Positions 1 through 6,882 of a DNA stretch of 12,436 nt are shown here, piece after piece. Origin of the DNA: an uncultured Succinatimonas sp. (lineage in GTDB: Bacteria > Pseudomonadota > Gammaproteobacteria > Enterobacterales > Succinivibrionaceae); contig CAJKNC010000047.1 of the NCBI GenBank assembly GCA_905201175.1, positions 1 through 12,436 of the forward strand, read 5' to 3'. The notes beneath the pieces were generated by a model. It did no database searches, was not told the DNA's origin, and was given only the letters and a program-made list of their open reading frames with translations. The translations under genes and the position numbers were made by a program. Positions within the stretch are counted from its first letter, which is position 1. Each line of letters starts with the position of its first letter.

Positions 1-2
1 GG

Positions 3-668
3 CAGGTAAAGGATCTGAACAAGAAAGATAAGATGGCACTTCGGACAGCAAATGAGATCTATGCGGCATCGATCATTTATACGAATGAGATGCTTATGGA
101 GATCAATGAATCGGTACGTCAGGCATATAATATGATCAGCGAGGAAACCGACCGTGTGCTGGATTCCCTCAGACAGAAATCCGATGTCATTGAGCAGAAT
201 AAGCGAGAGCTGATGGATGGACTTCTGGATATGAAAAAGCAGGAACGGTATGCCGATATCTTAGAGATCAGCCAGCTCCTTGCAAATGAACTGTACTATG
301 AGAAGAACCGGTTTGAGGAAGAAGAACAGAAGACGAAGAAGCAGGCAGAAGAAAATGAGATGGTTCAGTGGGAATTTGATTTTGAGGATAAGAAGGAAGA
401 TCCGATCAAGGTAAAACCATCCAGACAGCCGGTGAAGCTTCATGATGATATTTTGCATGATGAGGTTGTTGATTCAGCATTTGAGATTGCAGATGAATTA
501 AAGGAAGAAAAGAAAAAGTCATTATTTGAGGATCGGACACCTGTGCCGTTAGAGGAATCAATTACGGATGCAGGGGTTGCAGGAAAGGCAGCAGAAGGTT
601 CTTCTAAGAAAATTCCGGAGTTTCGGATTGGTGGAAACATCCATAAGAGCCTTGACGATGAACTTTAA
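3..668 (+). CDS. Acidic coiled-coil protein of unknown function, 5' end probably cut by the window edge
   Basis: I do not recognise this protein. The frame is open to the left edge. An ATG at 33 would give 211 residues, but it lacks a good ribosome site and ten in-frame codons precede it without a stop, so the true start probably lies outside. From that ATG, residues 1-110 look helical, with heptad-like runs rich in Glu, Lys and Gln (coiled coil likely). Residues 110-211 are acidic, low in complexity and probably disordered. There is no signal peptide, membrane segment or catalytic motif. Arg is coded CGG in 5 of 10 cases and AGA in 2, while the next gene uses CGC/CGT for 11 of 14. This style is Firmicutes-like (Lachnospiraceae would fit, by inference) and differs from everything to the right. 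The reading frame is sound; the function is unknown. Confidence 0.75.
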   Translation, partial: QVKDLNKKDKMALRTANEIYAASIIYTNEMLMEINESVRQAYNMISEETDRVLDSLRQKSDVIEQNKRELMDGLLDMKKQERYADILEISQLLANELYYEKNRFEEEEQKTKKQAEENEMVQWEFDFEDKKEDPIKVKPSRQPVKLHDDILHDEVVDSAFEIADELKEEKKKSLFEDRTPVPLEESITDAGVAGKAAEGSSKKIPEFRIGGNIHKSLDDEL

Positions 669-715
669 AGCCACCTAAGAACAGAAGCGTGATACTTTAC
701 ATTTAATTCATGATT

Positions 716-739
716 CAGGCGTTGCGGAGCGTACGCCTG
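716..739. repeat. Inverted repeat upstream of the RpiR-type gene, overlapping a possible promoter
   Basis: CAGGCGT (716-722) and ACGCCTG (733-739) form a perfect 7-bp inverted repeat with a 10-base loop. It overlaps a possible plus-strand promoter, TTGCGG (722-727) and TATTAT (746-751) with an 18-base spacer. A second small hairpin, TTCGT/ACGAA, lies at 755-768. The repeat could be an operator or simply RNA structure; nothing here distinguishes the two. Confidence 0.35.
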
Positions 740-800
740 TTATGATATTATGGGTTCGTGAGCACGAAAAAACAAGAAACCATAAAGTGTAAATATATAC

Positions 801-806
801 AGGAGG
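801..806 (+). promoter_or_regulatory. Strong Shine-Dalgarno site AGGAGG before the RpiR-type gene
   Basis: A perfect AGGAGG stands nine bases before the ATG at 816. It is stronger than the sites of the other genes here, which mostly use AGGAG, AAGGAG, GAGG or AAGGA. It belongs to the Firmicutes-like left segment, so it may not be the native ribosome site of the regulator downstream. Confidence 0.7.
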
Positions 807-815
807 TAATTATTT

Positions 816-1673
816 ATGGGGATTTTAAAAAGACTTAGTAGCCCGCAGATCAGACCGTCAAAATCAGATAATAAGCTTATTCGCTATTTTCTGGATAATG
901 GCCTGAAGGCCTGTTCTTCATCGATATCTGAAATATCTTCAGACTGCGACATATCGCACGCTACAGTGACTCGTTTTGCCCGTAAATTTGGCTTTGATAC
1001 TTTAAAGGATTTTAAAATAGCCTTAGCTCAGGATCTAGGTGCTCAGGATAACGATAATAAAATTAAGCGTCCGGCTATAAATCTTAAGGAATCCTGCGAG
1101 GCTACAGCACAAAAGCTTTTACAATTGAATCAAACGCTCCTCTCTCAGACTGCTGCTGAACTCGATTTTAATTCCATAACTAAGCTGGTACAGGAAATCC
1201 TAACCTGCAGGCATATGTACTTCTTCGGCATTGGCTCTTCTGGTTTCTTAGCTCGCGATGCAGCTCGCAAAATTGCACGTATCGGCATTGATGTTCGCTG
1301 TTTTACCGATTCTCATGAAATCATGACTCACTCAGCCTTAGTAACAAACAGCGATCTGGTAGTTTACCTTTCAAACTCAGGCCGCACCGGCGAGCTTGTA
1401 AAATCTGCTATTTTATGCAGCAAGCGTTCAGCTATGATCGCAGCTATTACCGCCGAAAGCTCTTCTCCGCTTTATTCTTTAACCGATATTACCCTATTGC
1501 ATGCCGTGCATGATTACGATTTAACGCAAGGCTACGCTGATTCACGTCTTTCGGTATTCTTTATCATCGATTTAATCTACATTGAGCTGGTAAAAGTCCT
1601 AGGTCAAAACGCTATTAAGATTAAGCAGGAAACTCAGGATGCCATCGATTCACTAAACGGCTCTATAGATTAG
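816..1673 (+). CDS. MurR/RpiR-family transcriptional regulator (HTH plus SIS domain)
   Basis: A cytoplasmic sugar-phosphate-responsive DNA-binding regulator, by family. Residues 1-75 form the RpiR-type helix-turn-helix, with the recognition region around ISHATVTRFARKFGF (residues 46-60). Residues about 122-255 form a SIS (sugar isomerase) domain with FGIGSSG at 137-143 and SNSGRTGE at 186-193, the usual phosphosugar-binding segments. The length of 285 is normal for the family (E. coli HexR is of similar size). No sugar catabolic gene lies nearby, so the ligand cannot be deduced. The first residues (MGILKRLS) are unusual for the family and resemble the N-terminus of PspA/IM30 proteins. The first two Arg codons are AGA while later ones are mostly CGC/CGT, so the true start may have been replaced at a junction. 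It is followed at 16-58 bases by the TraF-like gene, probably in one transcript. Confidence 0.9.
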   Translation: MGILKRLSSPQIRPSKSDNKLIRYFLDNGLKACSSSISEISSDCDISHATVTRFARKFGFDTLKDFKIALAQDLGAQDNDNKIKRPAINLKESCEATAQKLLQLNQTLLSQTAAELDFNSITKLVQEILTCRHMYFFGIGSSGFLARDAARKIARIGIDVRCFTDSHEIMTHSALVTNSDLVVYLSNSGRTGELVKSAILCSKRSAMIAAITAESSSPLYSLTDITLLHAVHDYDLTQGYADSRLSVFFIIDLIYIELVKVLGQNAIKIKQETQDAIDSLNGSID

Positions 1674-1731
1674 CGCACTTATTGCCGCATTGCTTAATAA
1701 AGAGTTTTCATCTTCTGCAACAATAGCAATT

Positions 1732-2244
1732 ATGAAAACTCTTTTGTCTTTAGCCTTAATTTTTCTAATTTTAGGTTTTACAAATCAACAGCTTGGCTTT
1801 ATATACATGAATACAAGCAGTTCTCTTCCATACGGCCTCTATCTAAGCATGCCCATAGATAAGCCGCAAAGAGGAGATCTTATATTGCTCTGCCTTGACA
1901 GTCATCACGCCAGCTTAGCTAAAAAACGACATTACATCAGCACAGGATCCTGCCCTCAGCAGAGTGCTCCCTTAGGCAAATACGTACAGGCTCGTGAGGG
2001 GGATACCATCACCATAAAAAACGCCGAAGTTTACGTAAATAATCGTTATATAGAAAAATCTAAAATCCTAAAGCAAGATCGGTTAGGAAACGCTCTTACA
2101 GGAGAGCTTCAAGCTAAAACCCTAGCCAAGGGCGAATTTTTAGTAATGAATAATAAAGAAAATTCCTTTGACAGCCGCTATTTCGGCGTAATAAAAAAAG
2201 AGCAGATCCTTTCAAAGATCTGCCCTCTGCTTGTCTTTAACTAG
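1732..2244 (+). CDS. TraF-like S26 family serine protease (signal-peptidase fold), orphan
   Basis: Peptidase S26C/TraF-type protein, 170 residues from the ATG at 1732; a TTG at 1690 would add 14. Neither start has a clear ribosome site. The ATG is preferred because it places one hydrophobic anchor (about residues 2-20) at the N-terminus, as in the family. With the TTG numbering, the catalytic Ser is probably S45 in the segment SSSLPYGLY, just before the Leu-Pro, and the general-base Lys is K97 in PLGKYVQAREGD. The conserved DSRYFG box is at 161-166. The active site should face the periplasm. In conjugative plasmids such as RP4, TraF matures the pilin, but there is no tra, trb or pilus gene here. 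The substrate is therefore unknown. It meets fabF tail to tail with a gap of only 5 bases, and its last codons contain the opposite-strand fab terminator. Confidence 0.82.
   Translation: MKTLLSLALIFLILGFTNQQLGFIYMNTSSSLPYGLYLSMPIDKPQRGDLILLCLDSHHASLAKKRHYISTGSCPQQSAPLGKYVQAREGDTITIKNAEVYVNNRYIEKSKILKQDRLGNALTGELQAKTLAKGEFLVMNNKENSFDSRYFGVIKKEQILSKICPLLVFN
2193..2223 (-). terminator. Intrinsic terminator of the fab operon, inside the end of the TraF-like gene
   Basis: Read on the minus strand, GCAGATC, an 8-base loop and GATCTGC form a perfect 7-bp stem (plus 2202-2223). TC and a run of seven T follow (plus 2193-2199). It lies 27 bases past the fabF stop. It sits antisense to codons for the C-terminal end of the TraF-like protein, so one stretch of DNA serves both purposes. 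Confidence 0.75.
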
Positions 2245-2249
2245 AAACT

Positions 2250-3491
2250 TTAATCCATGCGCTTAAAGAGCAAGGAACCGTTAGTACCGCCAAAGCCAAA
2301 GTTATTAGATAAGGCGTACTCAATATCATGCTTTTGAGCTACATTAGGTACCAAATTGAAGTCGCCAACCTCTTCTTCCGGATTTACAAGGTTAATGGTA
2401 GGCGGACAAATCTGATCGACAATCGACATTACGGTAATGATAGCCTCAATAGCGCCAGCAGCACCTAAAAGATGACCGGTCATGGACTTAGTAGAGCTCA
2501 TGCAGGTATTCTTAGGAGCGTCGCCGAAAACAGTCTTAGCAGCACGCAGCTCTGAAAGATCGCCTACGCCTGTAGAAGTACCATGGGCGTTAACATAATT
2601 TACCTGGCACGGCTTAATGCCGGCATCCTTCAAGGCACACATTATAGAGCGCACAGCGCCTTCGCCATTTTCCGGAGTTGCTGTCATATGATAAGCATCG
2701 CCAGACATGCCAAAGCCGCAGAGCTCAGCATAAATACGAGCACCGCGAGATTTAGCGTGCTCATACTCTTCAAGAACTAATACGCCAGCACCATCTCCTA
2801 GTACGAAGCCGTCACGATCGCGATCCCAAGGACGAGAAGCATGCTCAGGATCATCATTACGATGAGACAAGGCCTTCATGCAGCCAAAGCCGCCAATGCC
2901 CATAGGAGTAGAAGCCTTCTCTGCGCCGCCGCAAACCATTACGTCAGCATCGCCATAGGCTATCAAACGAGCCGACATGCCAATAGCATGAGTACCGGTT
3001 GCACAGGCAGTAACCATAGAAAGGTTAGGACCGCGCAAGCCCTTCATGATGGAGAGCTGTCCTGAAACCATATTGATGATTGTAGAAGGCACAAAGAACG
3101 GGCTGATGCCGCGCGGACCGCGAGCTGCTAAACCATTAATATTCTTTTCAATTAAGGTCAAACCGCCGATACCAGAACCAATCATGGTTCCGATGCGATC
3201 TGCATTCTCAAGAGTAATTTCAAGTCCGCTATCATTCAGCGCCATTAAGCCTGCAGCGATGCCATATTGAATAAATACGTCCATCTTGCGCTGATCTTTG
3301 CTAGAAATTCCCCATTGCTCAGCATCAAAATTCTTTACTAAGCCGGCAATCTTGACAGGAAAATCAGTGGTATCAAAATGCTCAATCTTGCCAATACCGC
3401 TTTTTCCTGCAATCAAGTTCTTCCATGATTCTTCAAGTGTACCGCCTACAGGGCTAATCATGCCCATGCCAGTCACAACAACCCTACGCAT
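2250..3491 (-). CDS. fabF: 3-oxoacyl-[acyl-carrier-protein] synthase II (KAS II)
   Basis: Condenses acyl-ACP with malonyl-ACP to elongate fatty acids and is needed for the 16:1 to 18:1 step in the E. coli model. The start at 3491 is preferred over the ATG at 3512. AAGG lies 5 bases before it, and it gives 413 residues, the length of E. coli FabF, with active-site residues at exactly the E. coli positions: C163 (in VTACATGTH), H303 (NAHGTST), K335, H340 (TGHLLGAAGA) and F400 (NNFGFGG). The longer form adds METIKVH and has a poor ribosome site. Thiolase fold throughout; cytoplasmic dimer by family. It is the last gene of the cluster, 148-169 bases after acpP, with a hairpin in that gap and a possible promoter of its own (TATAAT at plus 3574-3579). 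Confidence 0.97.
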   Translation of the reverse strand: MRRVVVTGMGMISPVGGTLEESWKNLIAGKSGIGKIEHFDTTDFPVKIAGLVKNFDAEQWGISSKDQRKMDVFIQYGIAAGLMALNDSGLEITLENADRIGTMIGSGIGGLTLIEKNINGLAARGPRGISPFFVPSTIINMVSGQLSIMKGLRGPNLSMVTACATGTHAIGMSARLIAYGDADVMVCGGAEKASTPMGIGGFGCMKALSHRNDDPEHASRPWDRDRDGFVLGDGAGVLVLEEYEHAKSRGARIYAELCGFGMSGDAYHMTATPENGEGAVRSIMCALKDAGIKPCQVNYVNAHGTSTGVGDLSELRAAKTVFGDAPKNTCMSSTKSMTGHLLGAAGAIEAIITVMSIVDQICPPTINLVNPEEEVGDFNLVPNVAQKHDIEYALSNNFGFGGTNGSLLFKRMD

Positions 3492-3547
3492 ATGCACCTT
3501 TATGGTCTCCATAAATCTTATTAAGCGTTGATAATACGCTTTAAAAA

Positions 3548-3571
3548 TAAGTTTTTTGCCTAAAAAACTTA
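3548..3571 (-). repeat. AT-rich hairpin in the fabF leader
   Basis: TAAGTTTTTT (3548-3557) and AAAAAACTTA (3562-3571) form a perfect 10-bp inverted repeat with a 4-base loop. It lies 57-80 bases before the preferred fabF start, just downstream of a TATAAT (read on minus, plus 3574-3579) that has no good -35 partner. It may be a leader structure; the role is unknown. Confidence 0.5.
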
Positions 3572-3614
3572 CAATTATATATTTTGCACAATATACAGGC
3601 TTTTAAACATTTAA

Positions 3615-3631
3615 GGCGGGATTTTCCCGCC
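3615..3631 (-). terminator. GC-rich hairpin between acpP and fabF, possible partial terminator
   Basis: GGCGGGA and TCCCGCC pair perfectly around a 3-base loop, 29 bases after the acpP stop. The minus-strand sequence after it (TTAAATGTTTAAAA) is T-poor for an intrinsic terminator. It could reduce fabF transcription relative to acpP or protect the 3' end of the abundant acpP message. Confidence 0.5.
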
Positions 3632-3660
3632 TCAATATTATAAACGAACTTCTATAAAGA

Positions 3661-3906
3661 TTACTTGCCCTGGTGAGCCTTGATGTAATCAATAGCAGCC
3701 TGAACAGTGTTGATCTTCTCGGCTTCCTCATCAGGAATTTCGGTTTCGAAACCTTCCTCAAGAGCCATTACCAGCTCAACGGTATCGAGAGAATCAGCAC
3801 CGAGATCATCGACGAAAGATGCCTCAGGTACAACGTCCTCAGGCTTTACGCCTAACTGTTCGACAATAATTTTCTTTACGCTTTCTTCAATATTGCTGTT
3901 GCTCAT
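3661..3906 (-). CDS. acpP: Acyl carrier protein
   Basis: Small acidic four-helix carrier that holds growing acyl chains on 4'-phosphopantetheine. It has 81 residues; E. coli AcpP has 78 including Met. The prosthetic group is attached to S39 in the conserved DDLGADSLDTVELVMALEE segment. A good ribosome site, AAGGA, lies 5 bases before the ATG. It sits between fabG and fabF as in E. coli. The long gaps on both sides (196 bases upstream, about 150 downstream), each with a hairpin, and a TATAAT box upstream suggest that this gene is expressed partly independently of the rest of the operon. That fits the high demand for ACP, although it is inference. Nothing in the protein is unusual. Confidence 0.98.
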   Translation of the reverse strand: MSNSNIEESVKKIIVEQLGVKPEDVVPEASFVDDLGADSLDTVELVMALEEGFETEIPDEEAEKINTVQAAIDYIKAHQGK

Positions 3907-3958
3907 TTGTTTCCTTGATCAGACTGCCTTGCAGTTACTGTCCTATGTTTATTTAAGA

Positions 3959-3975
3959 CCTGGCATCAGGCCAGG
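3959..3975. repeat. Hairpin between fabG and acpP
   Basis: CCTGGC and GCCAGG form a 6-bp stem with a 5-base loop, 53 bases before the acpP start. In the direction of transcription, a run of seven T (from GATTTTTTTGG) precedes the stem rather than following it. It is therefore not a normal minus-strand terminator and is more likely a leader structure of the acpP message. Confidence 0.45.
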
Positions 3976-3996
3976 CACCAAAAAAATCTAATGCCT

Positions 3997-4002
3997 ATTA
4001 TA
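3997..4002 (-). promoter_or_regulatory. Possible acpP promoter (-10 box TATAAT)
   Basis: A perfect TATAAT read on the minus strand lies about 91 bases before the acpP start, in an AT-rich gap. The matching -35 region is weak (ATTAAA at 16 or TATTAA at 17 bases). E. coli acpP also has its own promoter, which makes this plausible but unproven. Confidence 0.35.
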
Positions 4003-4102
4003 TATGCTTTCTCGCGAATTTAATAGATCACAAGCAAAAAATAGCTTAAAAAAACAACCAAATCTAAATAATTGCGAGCTAGCTCCAAATAATGACTATT
4101 AC

Positions 4103-4849
4103 TTAATCACAATACATTCCGCCGTTTACATCTAAACAGGTACCGGTAATGTAGCAGGCTAAATCAGAAGCTAAGAATACAGCAGCACCTGCAATATCAT
4201 CTACGGTAGCAGCACGCTTTGCCGGAATAGAGGCTAACCAAGATTTCAATTGTTCTTCAGATAAAGCTTCAGTCATCTCTGTTGCCACAAATCCAGGACA
4301 AATGCAATTTACCGTAATGCCGCGAGACGCAACCTCTTTAGCTAAGGACTTGCTGAAGCCAATTAGACCTGCCTTTGCAGCTGCGTAATTGCACTGTCCG
4401 GCATTACCGGTCTCTCCAACAATAGAGGAAATGTTGATAATGCGGCCGCTGCGCTTTTTCATCATTAAACTGACGAAAGCCTTTGAGAGACGGACTGCTG
4501 CAAATAAATTGCACTGCAAAACATCGTTCCAATCCTGATCCTTCATGCGCATAAACAGGCCGTCGCGGGTAATGCCGGCATTATTAACTAAAATGTCAGG
4601 AACACCGCCATTCTTCTCTAAAATAAAAGCTACGGCAGCATCAACTGAGTTATTGTCGAGGCCATTCATAACAAAACCCTCGCCTCTGCCATTTAAGCTT
4701 TCAGTAATTGCTAAGGCTCCCTTTTCAGAGGTAGCGCTGCCATAAACCCTTGCGCCCAATTCAGCAAAAGCTAAGGCAATAGCCTTGCCGATACCGCGAG
4801 AGGCGCCAGTTACAACCACACTCTTACCAGTAAAATCCAATGAAAACAT
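4103..4849 (-). CDS. fabG: 3-oxoacyl-[acyl-carrier-protein] reductase
   Basis: NADPH-dependent first reduction of the elongation cycle (3-ketoacyl-ACP to 3-hydroxyacyl-ACP). Short-chain dehydrogenase of 248 residues with the full set of motifs: TGASRGIG cofactor loop at 14-21, NNAG at 89-92, and the catalytic tetrad N114, S142, Y155, K159 (YAAAK at 155-159). The C-terminal GTCLDVNGGM segment is typical of FabG. The ribosome site AGGAG lies 5 bases before the ATG, and the gene begins 14 bases after the fabD stop, so the two are co-transcribed. Other short-chain dehydrogenases look alike, but the position between fabD and acpP settles the name. Confidence 0.97.
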   Translation of the reverse strand: MFSLDFTGKSVVVTGASRGIGKAIALAFAELGARVYGSATSEKGALAITESLNGRGEGFVMNGLDNNSVDAAVAFILEKNGGVPDILVNNAGITRDGLFMRMKDQDWNDVLQCNLFAAVRLSKAFVSLMMKKRSGRIINISSIVGETGNAGQCNYAAAKAGLIGFSKSLAKEVASRGITVNCICPGFVATEMTEALSEEQLKSWLASIPAKRAATVDDIAGAAVFLASDLACYITGTCLDVNGGMYCD

Positions 4850-4863
4850 GCTCTCTCCTGATA

Positions 4864-5796
4864 TTATGCCAATGCAGCCAAAGTTTTCTCTAATGTTTCA
4901 GCATTGCAGACATTAGCTGAACCTAAAGTCTTATCAATACGGCGGTTTAAGCCGCATAAAACCTTATTCGGACCAACTTCAACTAAAACCTCAATGCCAT
5001 CAGCCTTAAGATTTTTTACAGTCTCAACCCAGCGAACCGGGCCTGTTAACTGAGCAATTAAAGCCTTCTTTAAATCAAGTGCTGATGTATATGGCTTAGC
5101 TTCAGAATTTACATAAACAGGAATAGCGGCATCCTTCAAATCTAATTTATCTAAAGCTTCTTTAAGCTTATCTGCTGCGCTTTGCATAAGCGGGCAGTGA
5201 GAAGGAGCTGAAACAGCTAACGGAACTACACGGCGAGCACCTCTTGCAGTAAACTCGGCACAGGCTCTATCGCAAGCCTCCTTGCTGCCTGAAATTACCA
5301 CCTGACCTGGGGTATTGAAATTAGCTGCCCAGACTGCATCTCCATCAGCAGAGACCTGCTTGCAGACCTCAACTATAACCTCATCATCAATGCCTAGTAC
5401 TGCTGCCATAGCGCCTTTGCCTACCGGTACAGCCTCCTGCATAGCCTGACCGCGCAAACGTACCAAGCGCAAAGCATCAGCAAAATCTAAAACGCCTGCT
5501 GCAACCAAAGCAGAATACTCACCTAAACTATGGCCTGCAACAGCACAAGGAGCACCGCATTTCTCAGTTAAAGCGCGAAAAGCAGCAATTGAAGCTGTTA
5601 AAATAGCCGGCTGAGTAACCTCAGTGCGATTCAATTCGCTTTCAGGACCATTCAAAGTTACGTCCTTCATATCATAGCCTAAAGCTTCAGAGGCCTCAGC
5701 ATAGGTCTTTGCAACAATAGGATCATCCATAAAATCCTTAAACATTCCAACAGACTGAGAACCTTGCCCTGGAAATACGGCTGCGTATTTTTTCAT
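4864..5796 (-). CDS. fabD: Malonyl-CoA:ACP transacylase
   Basis: Transfers malonyl from CoA to ACP and so supplies the extender unit. It has 310 residues; E. coli FabD has 309. The N-terminal FPGQGSQ is at 8-14 (oxyanion residue Q11), the nucleophile S90 is in GHSLGEYSA, R115 binds the malonyl carboxylate, H200 is in SAPSH, and Q249 matches the usual distal glutamine. AAGGAG lies 5 bases before the ATG. The A/T run of a terminator-like hairpin ends directly at this ribosome site, so transcription or translation of fabD onward could be adjusted there. Confidence 0.97.
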   Translation of the reverse strand: MKKYAAVFPGQGSQSVGMFKDFMDDPIVAKTYAEASEALGYDMKDVTLNGPESELNRTEVTQPAILTASIAAFRALTEKCGAPCAVAGHSLGEYSALVAAGVLDFADALRLVRLRGQAMQEAVPVGKGAMAAVLGIDDEVIVEVCKQVSADGDAVWAANFNTPGQVVISGSKEACDRACAEFTARGARRVVPLAVSAPSHCPLMQSAADKLKEALDKLDLKDAAIPVYVNSEAKPYTSALDLKKALIAQLTGPVRWVETVKNLKADGIEVLVEVGPNKVLCGLNRRIDKTLGSANVCNAETLEKTLAALA

Positions 5797-5807
5797 GATT
5801 ACTCCTT

Positions 5808-5830
5808 AAAAAAAGCGCCGCAGCGCTTTT
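5808..5830 (-). terminator. Terminator-like hairpin between fabH and fabD
   Basis: On the minus strand AAAAGCGC, loop TGCG and GCGCTTTT pair perfectly over 8 bp, and the T run reaches seven (TTTTTTT). This has the form of a complete intrinsic terminator, yet it lies inside the operon and abuts the fabD ribosome site AAGGAG. It probably acts as a partial terminator or attenuator. Confidence 0.65.
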
Positions 5831-5846
5831 AGTTATAAAAATCTTT

Positions 5847-6800
5847 TTAATAGCGAACTAAGGCAGAAGCCCAGGTAAAGCCGCCGCCGAATGACTCTAA
5901 CAGCAGAGTATTGCCGCGCTTGATGCGTCCTGAACGGATACCTTCATCTAAGGCTAAGATTACAGAGGCTGAAGAGGTATTGCCCTGCTTATCTAAAGTT
6001 ACAATTACCTGCGACATATCTAAATGCAGTTTTTTAGCCGTAGCTGTAATAATGCGCAAGTTTGCCTGATGCGGAACTAAGAAATCTAAATCCTCTTCCT
6101 TAAAATCAGCAAGTTCTAAGGTCTTTGTAACTAATTTTGCTAATGAGATTACTGCATGCTTGAAAACATCATTGCCTTTCATAAATAAATAGCAGTCGTT
6201 GCTATTGCCGCCGCGCGGCGGATTCTTTAATGACAATAAAGGTCCAAACTGCGGTTCAGCCGACATATGAACAGCTAAAGTTCCTGGCGTATCTGAAGCT
6301 CCTAAGACCATAGCTCCTGCTCCGTCACCAAAGAGAATGATGGTGGATCTGTCCTTAGGATCACAGGTTCTGGACATCGTATCTGAACCTATAATTAAGA
6401 CTTTTTTAGCCTGGCCTGACATGATCATTGAATGAGCTAAACAATAGCCGTAGCTGAAACCCGCACAAGCTGCAGCTAAATCGAAAGCGGCAACTCCATT
6501 GATACCAAGCATACCTGCAATTTCAACAGCTGATGAAGGAAATGCTTTTTCGGCTGTTGTAGTCGCACAGATAACAAGGTCGATTTCTGAGCTCTCAATG
6601 CCGGCAGCCTCAATGGCTCTTTTAGCGGCAATTGCACCCATAGAAGCGACGGTTTCATCGGCTGCTGCGATTCGTCTTTCTTTGATGCCGGTGCGCTCCA
6701 TAATCCATGCGTCGGAAGTATCAACCATACGTTCCAAATCGGCATTAGTACGCACCTGCTGCGGCAGATAGCCGCCGGTTCCAAGAATTTTAGTAAACAA
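5847..6800 (-). CDS. fabH: 3-oxoacyl-[acyl-carrier-protein] synthase III (KAS III), TTG start
   Basis: Starts fatty-acid synthesis by condensing acetyl-CoA with malonyl-ACP. It has 317 residues, the length of E. coli FabH, with the triad at the same numbers: C112 (AAACAGFSYG), H244 (PHQAN) and N274 (QGNTSSAS). The glycine-rich end GGGFTW is present. The start codon is TTG: the N-terminus (MFTKILGTGGYLPQQVRTN) aligns from the first residue, no in-frame ATG lies just upstream, and GGGGA precedes the TTG by 6 bases. The 82-base gap to plsX holds a possible promoter. The -1 frame has a long open frame over the first third; this is a shadow, not a gene. Confidence 0.97.
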   Translation of the reverse strand: MFTKILGTGGYLPQQVRTNADLERMVDTSDAWIMERTGIKERRIAAADETVASMGAIAAKRAIEAAGIESSEIDLVICATTTAEKAFPSSAVEIAGMLGINGVAAFDLAAACAGFSYGYCLAHSMIMSGQAKKVLIIGSDTMSRTCDPKDRSTIILFGDGAGAMVLGASDTPGTLAVHMSAEPQFGPLLSLKNPPRGGNSNDCYLFMKGNDVFKHAVISLAKLVTKTLELADFKEEDLDFLVPHQANLRIITATAKKLHLDMSQVIVTLDKQGNTSSASVILALDEGIRSGRIKRGNTLLLESFGGGFTWASALVRY

Positions 6801-6837
6801 AGAAAATCCCCAATTACCTAGTCTGACACAATACTTT

Positions 6838-6846
6838 ATTTTAGCA
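6838..6846 (-). promoter_or_regulatory. Possible extended -10 promoter before fabH
   Basis: Minus-strand TGCTAAAAT matches the extended -10 pattern TGnTAnnnT, about 38 bases before the fabH start. There is no good -35 box. In E. coli an internal promoter also serves fabH, but this one is only a candidate. Confidence 0.25.
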
Positions 6847-6882
6847 AAAATAAACCGCTTTAATATATTAGCTAGATCTTAT

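Noticed and set aside
2583..3531. Plus-strand open frames opposite fabF
   Set aside because: They are antisense shadows of a confidently identified gene, with no ribosome sites or recognisable domains.
5808..5830. GC hairpin as a sign of an insertion sequence or attachment site
   Set aside because: There are no target duplications, transposase remnants or matching copy nearby; the T run fits a terminator better.
6476..6784. 102-residue open frame overlapping the first third of fabH
   Set aside because: It lies in another frame of the same strand within a certain gene, has no ribosome site and resembles no family.
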